A stretch of DNA of 64,000 nucleotides from Orychophragmus violaceus (Eukaryota > Streptophyta > Magnoliopsida > Brassicales > Brassicaceae): NCBI GenBank assembly GCA_030180135.1, contig CM058231.1, positions 23,439,034-23,503,033 of the forward strand, read 5' to 3'. The notes beneath the pieces were generated by a model. That model was not told where the DNA came from and did no database searches. It saw nothing but the letters and a program-made list of their open reading frames with translations. The position numbers were made by a program, and so were the translations under genes. Positions 33,236 through 45,141 of this stretch are shown here, in pieces (the stretch's first letter is position 1; each line of letters begins with the position of its first letter).

Positions 33236-36200
33236 TTACATTTCAATGTCTCTAATGCCTACAGCTTCAGTCAGGAACTCGAGCTTAGGTCTTGGGAGTG
33301 GCTTTGTCAATGGAACATCGACGTTATCATCTGTCTGAACTCGGCTGATCTTGACTTCCTTTCTATTAATGATGTCACGTATCAAGTGAAATCTTCTGAG
33401 TACATGTTTGGATTTCTGGTGTGATCTTGGTTCCTTTGCCTGAGCAATAGCACCATTGTTATCACAAAACAGTGCCAGAGGCTCAGCCGCATTTGGTATC
33501 ACACCTAGTTCAATAATGAACCTTCGTATCCAAACAGCTTCCTACGCTGCTTCTGAAGCGGCGATATATTCAGCTTCTGTAGTGGAATCAGAAACGGTGT
33601 CTTGCTTGGAGCTTCTCCAACTGATTGCACCGCCATTCAGACAAAAGATATAACCGGACTGTGACCGGAAATCATCTTGGTCTGTCTGGAAACTTGCGTC
33701 CGTGATTCCACTGACTTCAAGCACATCACTTCCACCGTACACCAAGAACTTATCCTTAGTATGTCTTAGATACTTCAGGATATTCTTGACGGCAATCCAA
33801 TGGTTTTCACCTGGATTTGACTGGTATCTACTCGTCATGCTCAATGCATAAGCAACATCAGGACGAGTACAGATCATGGCATACATGACAGATCCTATTG
33901 CAGATGCATAAGGAATATTCTTCATGCGCTCAAGCTCAGCAGCCGTCGTAGGGCTCTGCTTCTTGCTTAGCGTTGTGCCATGTACCATTGGCGTGAAGCC
34001 TTTCTTGGAATCTGCCATGCTGAATCTATGCAGGACTTTGTCAATGTATGAATCTTGACACAAGCCTATCAGCCTTTTAGATCTATCCCGGTAGATCCTG
34101 ATTCCAAGAACGTATGCGGCTTCACCCATGTCTTTCATGGAAAAACAACTTCCAAGCCAGTCCTTTACCGACTTCAGCATTGGTACGTCATTTCCGAGAA
34201 GTAGTATGTCATCGACATACAGAATAAGAAATACTATCTTGCTCCCACTAGTTTTCTTATACACGCATTGTTCTTCTTCGTTTCTGATGAAGTCAAATTG
34301 CTTGATCGCTTCATCAAAACGAAGATTCCAGCTCCTCGATGCTTGCTTCAATCCATAAATGGATTTATGAAGCTTGCATACTTTCCCAGCATTCTTTGGA
34401 TCTATGTAACCGTCAGGTTGTGTCATATACACATCCTCTTCCAGAATACCATTCAGGAAGGCGGTTTTCACGTCCATCTGCCAAATTTCATAATCATGAA
34501 AAGCTGCAGTTGCTAGTAGAATCCGAATAGATTTCATCATAGCCACTGGGGAATAGGTTTCATCGTAATCCACACCGTGAACTTGTCTGAAACCTTTTGC
34601 CACCAACCTGGCTTTATAAATCTGGACATTACCATCCACGTCAATCTTCTTCTTGAAGATCCATTTGCACTCGATGGCTTTTACACCAGCGGGTAAGTCA
34701 ACCAACGAAAACACTTGGTTGACCGACATGGAGTCCATTTCGGAATCAGTGGCCTTACGCCACTTAGAGGAATCTGGGCCCATCATGGCTTGATTGAAGT
34801 TCGATGGTTCATCATCATCAATGATCGGAAGATCATGACAGTTAGTTACGAGGAATCCTTGATATCTCTCGGGTTCGTGACGGATCCTCCCGGATCTTCG
34901 AACTTCAGGTACTACAGGTTCAGGCTCTACAATTTCTTGTAGGTCCTCCTGCTGCTCTTCCTCATTAGGTTGAGCAGTATCCTGTTCATCTTGAATTTCT
35001 TCAAGCAGTACCTTACTCCCACTGTTTTTCTTAGAGAGAAACTCCCTCTCAAGAAAATTACAATCCCGGGCAACAAAGATCTTGTTCTCGGATCGTAGGT
35101 AGAAGTAATAAGCCTTGGTTTCCTTCGGATAACCAATGAAGTAGCATTTGTCAGACTTTGGTGTAAGCTTGTCAGAGATCAATCTCTTGACATAGGCTTC
35201 ACAACCCCAAATTCTAAGATAAGACAGCACTGGAGCTTCTCCAGTCCATAATTCATATGGTGTCTTTGCTACTGCTTTTGATGGCGCTCTATTTAGAGTG
35301 AACACTGCTGTTAGCAGAGCATATCCCCAAAGGGATATTGGAAGGTCTGTGTGACTCATCATAGACCGAACCATATCCAATAAGGTCCGATTCCTCCTCT
35401 CAGACACACCATTCCATTGAGGTGTTCCAGGAGGAGTGAGTTGGGAAACTATCCCACACTCTCTTAGATGATCACTGAACTCTTGGCTCAAGTATTCTCC
35501 TCCTCGGTCGGACCGAAGAGCTTTAATGCTTTTGCCAAGTTGGTTCTGTACTTCATTTTAGAATTCTCTGAATCTCTCAAACGATTCAGACTTATGTTTC
35601 ATTAAATAAACATATCCATACCTACTGAAATCATCAGTGAAGGTAATGAAGTACTGATAGTTTCTTCTTGCATTTGTGGACATTGGGCCACACACATCTG
35701 TGTGTATCAGGCCCAATAAGTCACTGGCCCTCTCGTTTGGTTTATTAAAGGGGGCCCGCGTCATTTTGCCCATCAGACAGGATTCGCATTTCTCACATGA
35801 CTCAAAGTCAAATGAGCCAAGAAGTCCATTCGAATGGAGCCTCTTAATGCGTTTCTCACTGATGTGCCCTAAACGACAATGCCATAGAAACGTTCGGTTC
35901 TCCTCATTAGGTTTGAACCGTTTGGTATTAATGTTATAAATTGGCGCGGATTGATCAAGTATGTAAAGCCCATTCGTAAGAGGGGCACAACCATAGAACA
36001 AATTGTTGCGATTGAAGGAACATAATTTATTCTTAACTGAAAAATCATAACCTTCCAAATCCAACAATGAAATTGAAATAATATTTCTGCTTATCGCAGG
36101 TACAAAATAACAATTATTGAGTTCTAAAACCAATCCCGAAGGTAAAGACAACAAGTATGTGCCTACAGCTAGTGCAGGAACTTTCGCTCCATTCCCAACT

Positions 36201-37210
36201 CGTAGCTCCACTTGTCCTTGCTTCAGCCTCCTACTGTTGCTGAGTGCCTGCATATTAGTACAAATATGAGCCCCACAACCAGTATCCATAACCCATGAGG
36301 TATTATCAGAAGTAGTTGTATTAACTTCTATAACAAAAATACCTGATGAAGAAGTCTCCAAAGTCTTCTTCTTCAATTCCTTTAGACCTTCCAGGAATTT
36401 CTTACATTCTCTCCTCCAATGCCCTGGTTCTTTACAGAACCTGCAGATGTCAGTAGGCCCAGCCTTGGACTTGGGCTTGGGCTTTGGCGTGTCCTTGTCC
36501 GAGACTTGAACAGCCTTAGCCTTTCCCTTGTCCTTGGCAGAGGATTTCTTAAAGCCCTTGCCCTTCTGCACCATAAGCACATTGGGGTCCTTGGCTTTCC
36601 TCAAGTTGGGCTCTGCAGTCTTGAGCATTCCGTGAAGCTCAGGCAATGTCTTACTCAAGCCATGCATATTGAAGTTCATGATGAACTGATCATAGCTTGC
36701 AGGTAAAGACTGCAGAACGATGTCGCAGGCAAGTTCCTGGCTGATAGGGCAGTCGAGTTTCTGAAGATGATCGAGATAACCCATCATCTTCAAGACATGA
36801 GGACTCACTGCCGCATTTGCAGCCAACTTACAGTCTAAGAGGTTCTTAACTGTCTGGAACCTCTCAGTCCTTGCCTGTTCCTGAAAAAGCGATTTCAGGC
36901 TTGCCATTATCTCGATGGGCGACAACACACTCTCGAACTGCATTTGCAGCTCAGCAGTCATGGTCGCCAACATCAGGCAATAGACATCATTTTCATCTGA
37001 CGAATGCTTTTCCCAAGCATTATGCAGATTCCTTGCGGCATTGTTAGGAGGCCTCTCGGGGAGGGGATCACGAAGGACATATTCCTTCTTCTCCTGCTTG
37101 AGGACCAGCCTCAAGTTCCTTGACCACGTCAGGAAGTTCGTTCCAGTCAGCTTCTCCTTGTCGAGAACAGACCGGATTGAGAATGTGTTTTGTGTGCTTG
37201 TAGTAGTCAT
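33236..37210 (-). pseudogene. Element C gag-pol polyprotein, two in-frame stops
   Basis: One frame of about 1324 codons from ATG 37210 (MTTTSTQNTFSIRS, chosen because B and E start at the same place; the frame is open 14 codons further up). Stops: TAA at 35558-35560, a Gln codon in B (EFQNEVQ), and TAG at 33542-33544, a Lys codon in B (EAAKEG). Domains: gag (about 20-200), zinc knuckle CRFCKEPGHWRREC (256-269), protease DTG (309-311), integrase H-H-C-C then D, D, E, RT with YVDD at 998-1001 (34208-34219), and RNase H. All catalytic motifs look intact. The stops split integrase and the end of RNase H. Confidence 0.95.
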
Positions 37211-38858
37211 AGCTGAAATATAAGATAAAAGGATTTTAGTTAATATGTTCAATATGATTAATCTCGCATTATAGTTAATATGATTAATCTCTCATTATAT
37301 TCAATAACATCAGTTACCCTCAATAGAATATAATGATTCCAAGATCCACATATAACTAAGATCAAAGTGGGCCACTGGCCGTCACTCAACCTTAGCTTAT
37401 ATCGGTAAGCCCTATCTCGGCTAATTATATCCGTGATATAACTCTTGGTTGTGAATCTGGGCCCGAGGCCCAATCCACTCTGATGTCTCAAGGCCCGGGA
37501 CTCCCGATGGCCTAGTCAAGAAAACCAGACTATACAGTCATGTAATCACTAATGTCTGGGACTCCCAATGACATCAATGAATCACAAACTGTCTTACCCA
37601 CGCAAAAGATAGACACCCTCACACTGTAAGGCCGTGTGTACGATTGAATGGGCTTCAACAGCTGACATAATCTGGACAAGACATCCAACGCTTGATATTA
37701 TTTGAGGTTTGTAGGTTTTTCTTAAAATTTCATCCCAAAATAGAAGATTACTATTTTGGGAACTTTCCATTTTTGGAAACCTACTAATTTTGGAAACTTT
37801 CTAAAATTGGAAACTTCCTAAAATTGGAAACTTTCTAACTATAGAAATTTCCTAAATATCCAAAACATGCAAATCTAGAAACTTCTATTCTAAGAAACTT
37901 TCTAATTTCAGATTTTGGAAACTGATTAATTTAAAATTAAATTTTAATTATTAAATAAAATTTTTAAATTCAATCTGAAGAAAAGACTCAAATAACTGGC
38001 CCAATTGTTTTAACTTCTTGGCCCATGGCCCAAGAATTGGTCTATGTCCAAGACATAACCCAATTGTCCAATTAAATGACATAACCGGTCTGGTTCATTA
38101 AAATTGGTCTAACCAAAATTAATTACTACGATGACCACAATTGTCAACCGGTTATTTACTAAACCGGATTTTCTCAATTTATTTGGTCCAACCAAATCAA
38201 ATTAGAAAACCACTGGTTTAGGAACTAAATCCAATTTTACGACTTTGGATTTCTTATCACGGTTTAACCAGACTTGATAAATATTATTAAGTCTGTAATT
38301 ATTAAACCGTGACGATTAAGTTTTAATTATCTTAAACCGAACCGTTAACCAAACCGAATGATTGGTTACGTGAACCGATCACGCCCATGACCTAAACGAT
38401 CGGGACAGCCGCAGCCGCAAGCATCACGCGATGCAAGCATCACGCGATCGCAAGCATCATGCTTCCGCGGCGGGTCGATGGTCGGGACGGGACGGGACGG
38501 TCGGGACAGCCGCGATCATCACGCATCACGCTTCCGCGATCGGGACGTGATCGGGCAAGCCGCGCGATCGATCGGGACTGCTCGGGTCGAGAGAGGCGGG
38601 ACGCGACGGTCCATCTCTCGCGATCGACTCGACCACGCGACTCGATCCATCGATCGGTCCGTGAGTCAGCCGATCCGGACGTGTGATCCGAAACCGATCA
38701 ACACTCCGACGCATACCGATTCATATAGATCGGATCATGCGATTTCTAGTTTAGGTTTTAATTCTTTGTTTCTTAAGTGTTTTCTTATCATAGATTGATT
38801 CAAACACTTCTAAACAACCTAAACATGATTCTAAACAAGAAATCCTAATAGAACCAAT
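37211..38858 (-). other. Element C 5' leader
   Basis: About 1.65 kb, almost collinear with the leader of E (58716-60475). Holds short GGAAACTTTCTAA-type repeats (about 37740-37920), AACCGG-rich sequence (about 38080-38370) and a GC-rich CGATCGGGACG block (38390-38700). ORFs through the GC block are repeat artefacts. Confidence 0.78.
38390..38700. repeat. GC-rich CGATCGGGAC repeat block in element C leader
   Basis: Irregular repeats of CGATCGGGAC, GCATCACGC and CGCGATCGA, strikingly GC-rich within AT-rich surroundings and rich in CpG. Equivalent in position to the palindrome arrays of A and D. Confidence 0.82.
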
Positions 38859-38859
38859 G

Positions 38860-38871
38860 ACTCTGATACCA
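38860..38871 (-). other. Element C primer binding site (tRNA-iMet, one mismatch)
   Basis: Reads TGGTATCAGAGT on the element strand; the last base differs from the usual C. One nucleotide from the LTR. Confidence 0.85.
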
Positions 38872-38872
38872 C

Positions 38873-39506
38873 TGAAGGATTGTTTAGTTAATCCTGATTC
38901 AATTTCTCATTGATTGATTCCTACTAAACAGATTGGATCTAGGTTCTCTTGCAGAATCATATAGGATCTCACCTAATACCTTGTTTATGCAGCGGAAGAA
39001 GAGGTATTGTCAGAGATCAGCAGAACCACCAAGAGATAGCTCCTCCAAAGGTTCACACACGCACACCAACAGGAAGAAGGCTGCTAGACCACAGGGAGGG
39101 AGGCGCAGAAGAGAGAGAGAGAGGCGCAGAAGGCTTAGGAGAATTAGAGAGCTAGGTCAAGTTTTATTCATTAAAACTCCTTTTAGTTCTCATGGGCTTT
39201 TGGGCCCAATTCTCAGTCTGATTAAATCCCTTGGATTTAATCAGGCCCTTCTATCTCTTCAAGCACAGTAAATGCCTAGCACTTTTACCGTACATCTGCT
39301 GAACCGTTCCTTCATAGTTTCCTGTTAGCTTAGGCGTGTGACCCATATGGGATCATATAATAAAGGCAATAAGTCCAAGTCTTATAGATCATGAGCGGAC
39401 TCTAGCAAGCCATCATGACCCCCAGTATTATATGACTTATGTCTGATCATTGACATACTCTTACTTTCTAGAGACAGTACAGAGATTACTGGACATAATT
39501 CCAACA
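38873..39506 (-). repeat. Element C 5' LTR
   Basis: 634 bp, about two differences from 31749-32382. Confidence 0.95.
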
Positions 39507-39511
39507 ATTCG

Positions 39512-40800
39512 GACTATAGACTTGTTAGGACAATAGGGGGATGTGAGACGAACTCATTATTACTGAGCGTCTCCATCATGAGCATTTGAATAAAACAAAA
39601 TGAAAAAACCAAAACCATAAATTCATTTTCATAGTCCAAATAAGATAATAATAGGATTTATACCGTATCATTTGATTAAACTTATATTAATTCGGAAGAA
39701 TACTACCATGGACTAATAAAATAAGAGAGTATTTACCAAAAGAGGATTTGATCGGGCCTTATTCGGACTATCGGGACTGAACCTCATATGATACTCAAAA
39801 GAGTATTTACCAAATCAATTTCTATCCACCAAATCAATGTCTATAGTAATAGACAACGCTTATTTGAACTATAGGCTCATTAGGTCAACCGGGACATGTG
39901 ATGTGCACTTACAACGTCTTGACAAAAACCATCAATCGGACTTTTAGATCTCATGCTCCTTTTAATATAAAATCTCAAACGTTTATTAGTTCACATCACA
40001 TCATTTGACCTTAGCCTTGTGATTACCGAACTTCTTCTTTCATGGGACCAAACGAACAAAACAGAATTAAAAACCAAAAACATAGAAATCCTTTTAAAAT
40101 CGATAAGAAGAAGAAAATTAAAGAGTATTTACAAAAAAAAAGTATTTGAACGGGTCTTATTCGGACTATCGGGACTGAACCTCATATGGTACTCAAATGA
40201 GTATTCACCAAATCCAGTCTTCCAAATCCTTTTCTATAGTAGTAGACAACAATTACTCGGACTATACGCTCATTGGGACAAACGAGACATGTGATGTGAA
40301 CTAACAACGTCTTGGCAACAATATTCAATCAGACTTTTAGATCTCACACTCCTTTTTATATAAAATCTCAAACGTTTGTTAGTTCACATCACATCATTAG
40401 ACCTTAGCTTTGTGATAACCGAGCTTTTTCTTTCATGGGACCAAACGAACAAAACAGAAGTAAAAAACCAAAAACAAAGAAATCCTTTCAAAATCGATAA
40501 GAAGAAGAAAGTAACAGAAATGACAACGGATCATTTGACCAAACTTTTGATTATCCGGAAGAAAACTTTCATGGCCAATGAGAAGAAAAAAAGAAAGCTT
40601 CTTAAAAATACTGAAGATGCAAACGATTGTGTTTCTAAGCCACCCCAAACTCACCTTATATATGATTTCACAAACTTCTCTCGAAAGCAAGGTATATGCC
40701 ATGGAATATCTTTTTTTAAACTCGAACTAATAAGATATTCGGAAAGATATTGTGCATTTTTTGGAAATGAATTAATTATATGAATAATACTCGGGTGATG
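39512..40800. repeat. ~400-bp tandem repeat array, split by element C
   Basis: Two clear units begin near 39749 and 40148. Each has CTTATTCGGACTATCGGGAC, then AACGTCTTG, TCAAACGTTT and CATGGGACCAAACGAAC. A partial unit lies at 39512-39745, and its left end is at 31690-31748 on the far side of element C. Unit identity is about 85% by eye. The 135-codon ORF at 40376-40783 (Lys-rich middle, KKKKVTEMTTDHLTKLL) spans the end of the second unit and I do not recognise it. Host function unknown. Confidence 0.75.
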
Positions 40801-41804
40801 GTATTCTCGTAAATAAAATCGAACTTCAAACCCTTTAAATTATTTTAGGCCTTGCCATGTCACAATTTCACGTCATTATTATCCTCCTGTAGAGCTCACT
40901 CGTGACGACACATCAGCATTCGCCTAAAAATTACTTCTCATTTAAATGTATAGATAGCGGCTCATATCATCAGATAAAACTCTTATCAATCGAAACAATA
41001 ATCAAACAATTTAAGTGGTTCTCTTATCACTAACTCTTACAGTTTATTTAACATTTTACCCCAAAAAACTGTTACAATTTACAATAATATACAAAACACA
41101 CATATAGGCTATAGACAAAATATTACAATATTAATAATAAGAGAAACCACATGGATTAAGAGAGAGATCATAGATATTGAAAATATTTTCGACAATCTTC
41201 TATATATCTCTATAGTTTATAGTTATACTACCATCATCTTTCACCGTTAACAAATTCATAAAATAAAATAAAAAGAATTATTGTTATGTGTTGTCAATCA
41301 AACCCATCATTAATTTGTGAAACATATCTAAAATATCTGATCCAACTCCAAATATTAGTCTAGTTTCATTCCATATCTAAATAAAGGGTATCAGACTATC
41401 AGCAAAAAAAGAAAAGGGACTGGCTATTGAGATATTTGATGAATGATATGAGCCCATATGTGATGTTGAGAAGCGCAAAATAATATTGAAGAGGATAAGA
41501 TAAGCGTGTAATCAATCACCAAAGATATGAAAGGAGTGGTTTTAAAATACGTTACCAGATTGGCTGTCTCTTTTTTTTTTTTATTATTATTAAGATATTT
41601 TTTCCTGCCAAACACAAAAGATCCACCACACTATCCATCCCATTTTCAAGATTTGACGCGCATTGTCTTTTTTTTTTTTTTTTTTTTTCTTTTATATTCT
41701 TTCGCATGTTTCTCATTTCTTCTCATACCGCTTTTGAATTTTAACTTTTTATCTTTTAAAAGAAAATATAGTGAATTTGAAGTATTAGTTTAGAAGAAAT
41801 TATT
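40801..41804. other. AT-rich intergenic sequence with poly(T) tracts
   Basis: No gene or repeat recognised. Pyrimidine-rich with a long T run near 41668-41690. Confidence 0.6.
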
Positions 41805-42759
41805 ACACGTACAGTATGTTTTTTTTTGAAAAAGGGTTCTCATAAATATTATTTTTTTGGTTTTGAAAAGATATTACGGTGTGAAGAAAGCGTATAAGAA
41901 GTCAATCGTACTAATTTTTGTTCTCGCCTCTCTCCTCTCACCTCTCACTACAAATTTTTGCGAGCTCTTTCCATCTCTCCACTCCGGCGGTGCTTTCCGG
42001 CAGTGCAAGAGGGCTTCGTTCCTTTCTTTTTTTTAGCCTTTGTTCTTCATCTTTGATAAAGTGTGGCAGATTTTCGGTTGCTGTGGCGGGCCTTTGGCGG
42101 TTTGTGCATCGTGGTGACTTGTAGATGGTCCGTAGGCGGCGGATCTGCGCATATCCAGATCTTCAAAGACTGGATCCGGTGACGTTTCCCCCAGATTCGT
42201 CGTTGAGGGGCGCCGATTTCATTCTCAGCCGGTTTCCTTTCAGTGCAAATGGTGTTAGCCGGGGTTTTGGAGGCGGATTTTCCCCCAGCCCGGTAGCGTG
42301 TGTGGCGTACATGAACTTGGGTATCCTTACTAGCCTATAGCTTTGAGGGTGGCACACGGAGTGAACGGGATACCTCCAAGGCTGATTACGGCGACAGTTT
42401 CTAGGAACCGATTTGCTGCCCTTCCTCGTCGAACTCCGTAAAAGACTCCTCCTCCGCCTGTTATTTGGGCATAGTCCGGCACTAAGCATTTTAGGATCTT
42501 TCTAGTTGTTAGCGACGGCTCAACGGTTTAAAGTTTGTGGTTCTCAAGGGCGGCTTCTCTCTTCCATGATGATGGCGATGCGGCGGTCTCCAGCGTTAGC
42601 GGCGGCGGTCCATGTTTAGGGGTTCGCTTGATTTATTGGGCCGATTTTGTAGGGTTTCGGCCGAGTTTACGTTTTTTTATCAAGCCTTTTTTGGGTTGTA
42701 GTGGGCTTTATATCTTTCTTTTCTGTCTTGTAAAACAAAACAAAACACGTACAATATGT
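41805..42759 (+). mobile_element. Retroposon-like insertion, ~0.9 kb (Sadhu- or LINE-derived candidate)
   Basis: Flanked by a 15-bp near-perfect direct repeat, ACACGTACAGTATGT (41805-41819) and ACACGTACAATATGT (42745-42759). The right copy is preceded by an A-rich tail TAAAACAAAACAAAA. A second shared block, TACGGTGTG, follows each repeat (near 41875 and 42781). The body is GC-richer than its surroundings, with GGCGGCGG-type sequence common in plant LINE 5' regions. No RT is present and ORFs of 70-119 codons are unrecognised. The length fits a non-autonomous retroposon. The family name is a guess. Confidence 0.5.
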
Positions 42760-42810
42760 GGGTGTAAAAAAGGAAGAAACTACGGTGTGTTCTTTTACTA
42801 TTTTAGCAAA

Positions 42811-42840
42811 CTAGTATTCTCCCCCGCGCAGGAGTGGAGC
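42811..42840 (-). other. Degenerate Helitron-type 3' terminus
   Basis: On the minus strand it reads TGCGCGGGGGAGAATACTAG followed by T, closely resembling the second half of the terminus at 7198-7223 (TGCGCGGGGGTGG...ACTAG). The first hairpin arm is eroded to a 4-bp stem. In this orientation the element body lies to the right, over the RPA-like cluster. Confidence 0.45.
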
Positions 42841-43149
42841 TTGTTTTGCCTAATTAATTTATGTTTTGTTTGTTTTAATTGTTGCATTCTTTAATCCAAT
42901 ATTGTTTTTTTAGTTTTGCAATTCTTAATTATTTTATTTATTACTTTTAAGTTTCTACACCATACTCTCATATCGGTGTTATTTTTAATCAAATTTGATT
43001 TCGTGTTTTGTTATATCTCTTAATGAGTTTGTGTCTTTTTTTATTCGTTTATCTTGATTACTTTATTTGTGTATTCGGTTTATCATTAGATATAATAAAA
43101 AATAATTATATTAAAAAGTACCAAATTTAAATTTACAAAGGGAAAAAAA
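42841..43149. other. AT-rich spacer between Helitron-type end and RPA-like W
   Basis: No gene seen. Homology to the left arm begins at about 43100. Confidence 0.55.
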
Positions 43150-44234
43150 ACAATGCATAAACTCATTGTTAGAAGCCAGATCACTCAAATCCATTGCCTC
43201 GCGCATTGGTCAATATCTCACTGCACTCCTCTGAGTTGCAAACTCTAACATCTGGAAACCATAAAAAATAAGTATTATAACATTATATTTTGTTTTATTA
43301 TTATTTTCATATATTAAATTTTGTATAATCGGCTTATATGTATTCATACCGTCTGTGTATTCGATTTTCCAAAATTTTAGTACACATTCGACTAGGTCTC
43401 CACCAAAATATCTCAGTCACTATAGAGTTTTGTTGCAACGTCCCCCAAAACCAAGCATTATATCATGTTTCCGATGAAAATTTTCGGTTATTATAAATAT
43501 CTATAAACAATAATTACATATTACGGTGAAAAATAAACAAGGGCAGATCTTACTTATCATATGTAAGATTAAATGTGAAATAGGAATGATCATATGTAAC
43601 TCGGGTTGGGTTTAGCATGTGAAGTTGGCTGATGTTTGATATTGTTCCTAAAAGGTCTACATAGAGATATATGTTGGCAAAAAAATATAATATCTTATGT
43701 TATTTTTTATAATAAATTTAGAGAAAGCTTACCAACATAATACTGATCAGAGGTTTTCCTTTTCAAGATATGATTGATCTCCGATAAAAAAAAAGAATCA
43801 TTTCTATAACGTGTGACTCTAATCTCTATTGAGTTATTAAACTCCAAACAGTAAGTGTGTTTGGTTGCCATGTATCTTTGTGTTTGAGCAACTACGTTAA
43901 ATGACTTTAAAAAAAATCCAATGGCCTTTGTGAACTTGACCTCTAAACTTATTGATCAGTTCCCGACCCCTTATTGTTGTTTGAATTTTGTTACTTTGCA
44001 TATTATGAAGTCTAAAACATGACCACTATTTTAAGAGTTTCTATTGATAATTATGAGAGAGTTGTAACTAAAATATTGTATATGCATATTGAACACTTGG
44101 TCGTCACAAAGTATGAGGTGGATTCGCGGACCGTTAGCTGATTTGCCTTCGGTCTATTTCTGAAGAATCTTAACGTGTATTCTCTAGTCATAATGTGATG
44201 TGTTGAGGGCGCTTACATTTGTGAAAGATGCCAT
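43150..44234 (-). pseudogene. RPA70-like pseudogene W, right copy
   Basis: Starts at ATG 44234 (MASFTNVSALNTSHYD). The frame then has TAG where Trp is expected, and continues RIHVKILQK and PRIHLILCDDQ, the part deleted in the left copy. Exon 2 (about 44005-43800) retains KIQTTIRGRELINKF-type OB-fold sequence with a T-run frameshift. An exon near 43450-43350 matches the CLVLGDI exon of the left copy. Non-functional. Confidence 0.68.
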
Positions 44235-45141
44235 TGTTGGTTTTAGTGTAAAATAAGATCTTGGAATAATTTTTCTGCAAAGATAAAAATTGAATAGATT
44301 AATATATGCAGGAACAAACGAATGATCTTCAACAATTGCCTTTTGTAATAGTTTTTTATCGGAGAGTTTGGTATAAGGCATTTAATTTGTGTTTTAAATC
44401 TGAAATTATATTTTTAGTGGTAACCAGTTACAATGCATGCACTTATTGGATAATATGTTACTTATTAATGTATTTATTACATATATTTATTAGATATATT
44501 ATATAACTAATCGAAAATGCTTTAATTTTAGGTTTTTCAAGGCATATTTATTTTATGGAATATAAATTTTCAAGAATTATTTATAACAAAATTTAAAATA
44601 AAACTATTATTTATCATGTATTAAAAATTGTTTAAAACCTTTTAACACTGATAAAATGGGATCATAATTTAGTATTTTCATTTTAAATTAAGATCCATGT
44701 ATACATATAAATGAGAAGTGATTGACATCAACCTACATTTCTATTTTTTCAAATATAGTTAATACATTAGATTGACATGTATCAACCGAGTTTATTGATA
44801 TGAAACGGTTATCTTAATTGACCAAAAGCGATTTAGTTTTTTAATAAATATTAGTTCACTCTTATGATAGGGTTTTCATATTTACTCGGTGACTGACGCA
44901 TAATAAACATGCATTACACATAGCGATAATCTCCATTAAAATATTTGTTTTGCATATTAAATTGTAGTACATAAATTTGAATTTTTATGGTAAAAAAATA
45001 TTAAAATAAAACCCTTGATAACTTACTAAGATCGTGGTGGATATTTATTTCAAACCCTAGGCAGATACGAAACGTTTCCGACTTTAACTTCTTTTCTGTC
45101 TTCTGTTTTTTCCTCTCTACGAAAATTTATTATAAAAAACT
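44235..45141. other. AT-rich divergent spacer between W and Y, right arm
   Basis: Counterpart of 19019-19961. No gene seen. Confidence 0.6.

Larger units (their letters stand above)
31749..39506 (-). mobile_element. Ty1/Copia element C, complete, nearly intact
   Basis: 7758 bp with two 634-bp LTRs differing at about two positions (99.7%), PPT, PBS and a perfect ATTCG target duplication (31744-31748, 39507-39511). It is inserted in a ~400-bp tandem repeat. Gag-pol is one frame with two stops. Together with E it is among the youngest elements in the window. Confidence 0.96.

Noticed and set aside
38459..38798. Arg/Asp-rich ORFs on both strands of the GC-rich leader block (also 59890-60281)
   Set aside because: They arise from CGATCGGGAC repeats with few stop codons. 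No domain is visible and they are not conserved between C and E.
41527..41793. 88-codon ORF with poly-Phe stretches
   Set aside because: It is produced by poly(T) tracts in AT-rich non-coding DNA.
42125..42894. ORFs of 71 and 119 codons in the retroposon-like insert, considered as a LINE ORF1
   Set aside because: No zinc knuckle, RNA-binding or RT motif is visible. The second runs past the A-rich tail into flanking DNA.
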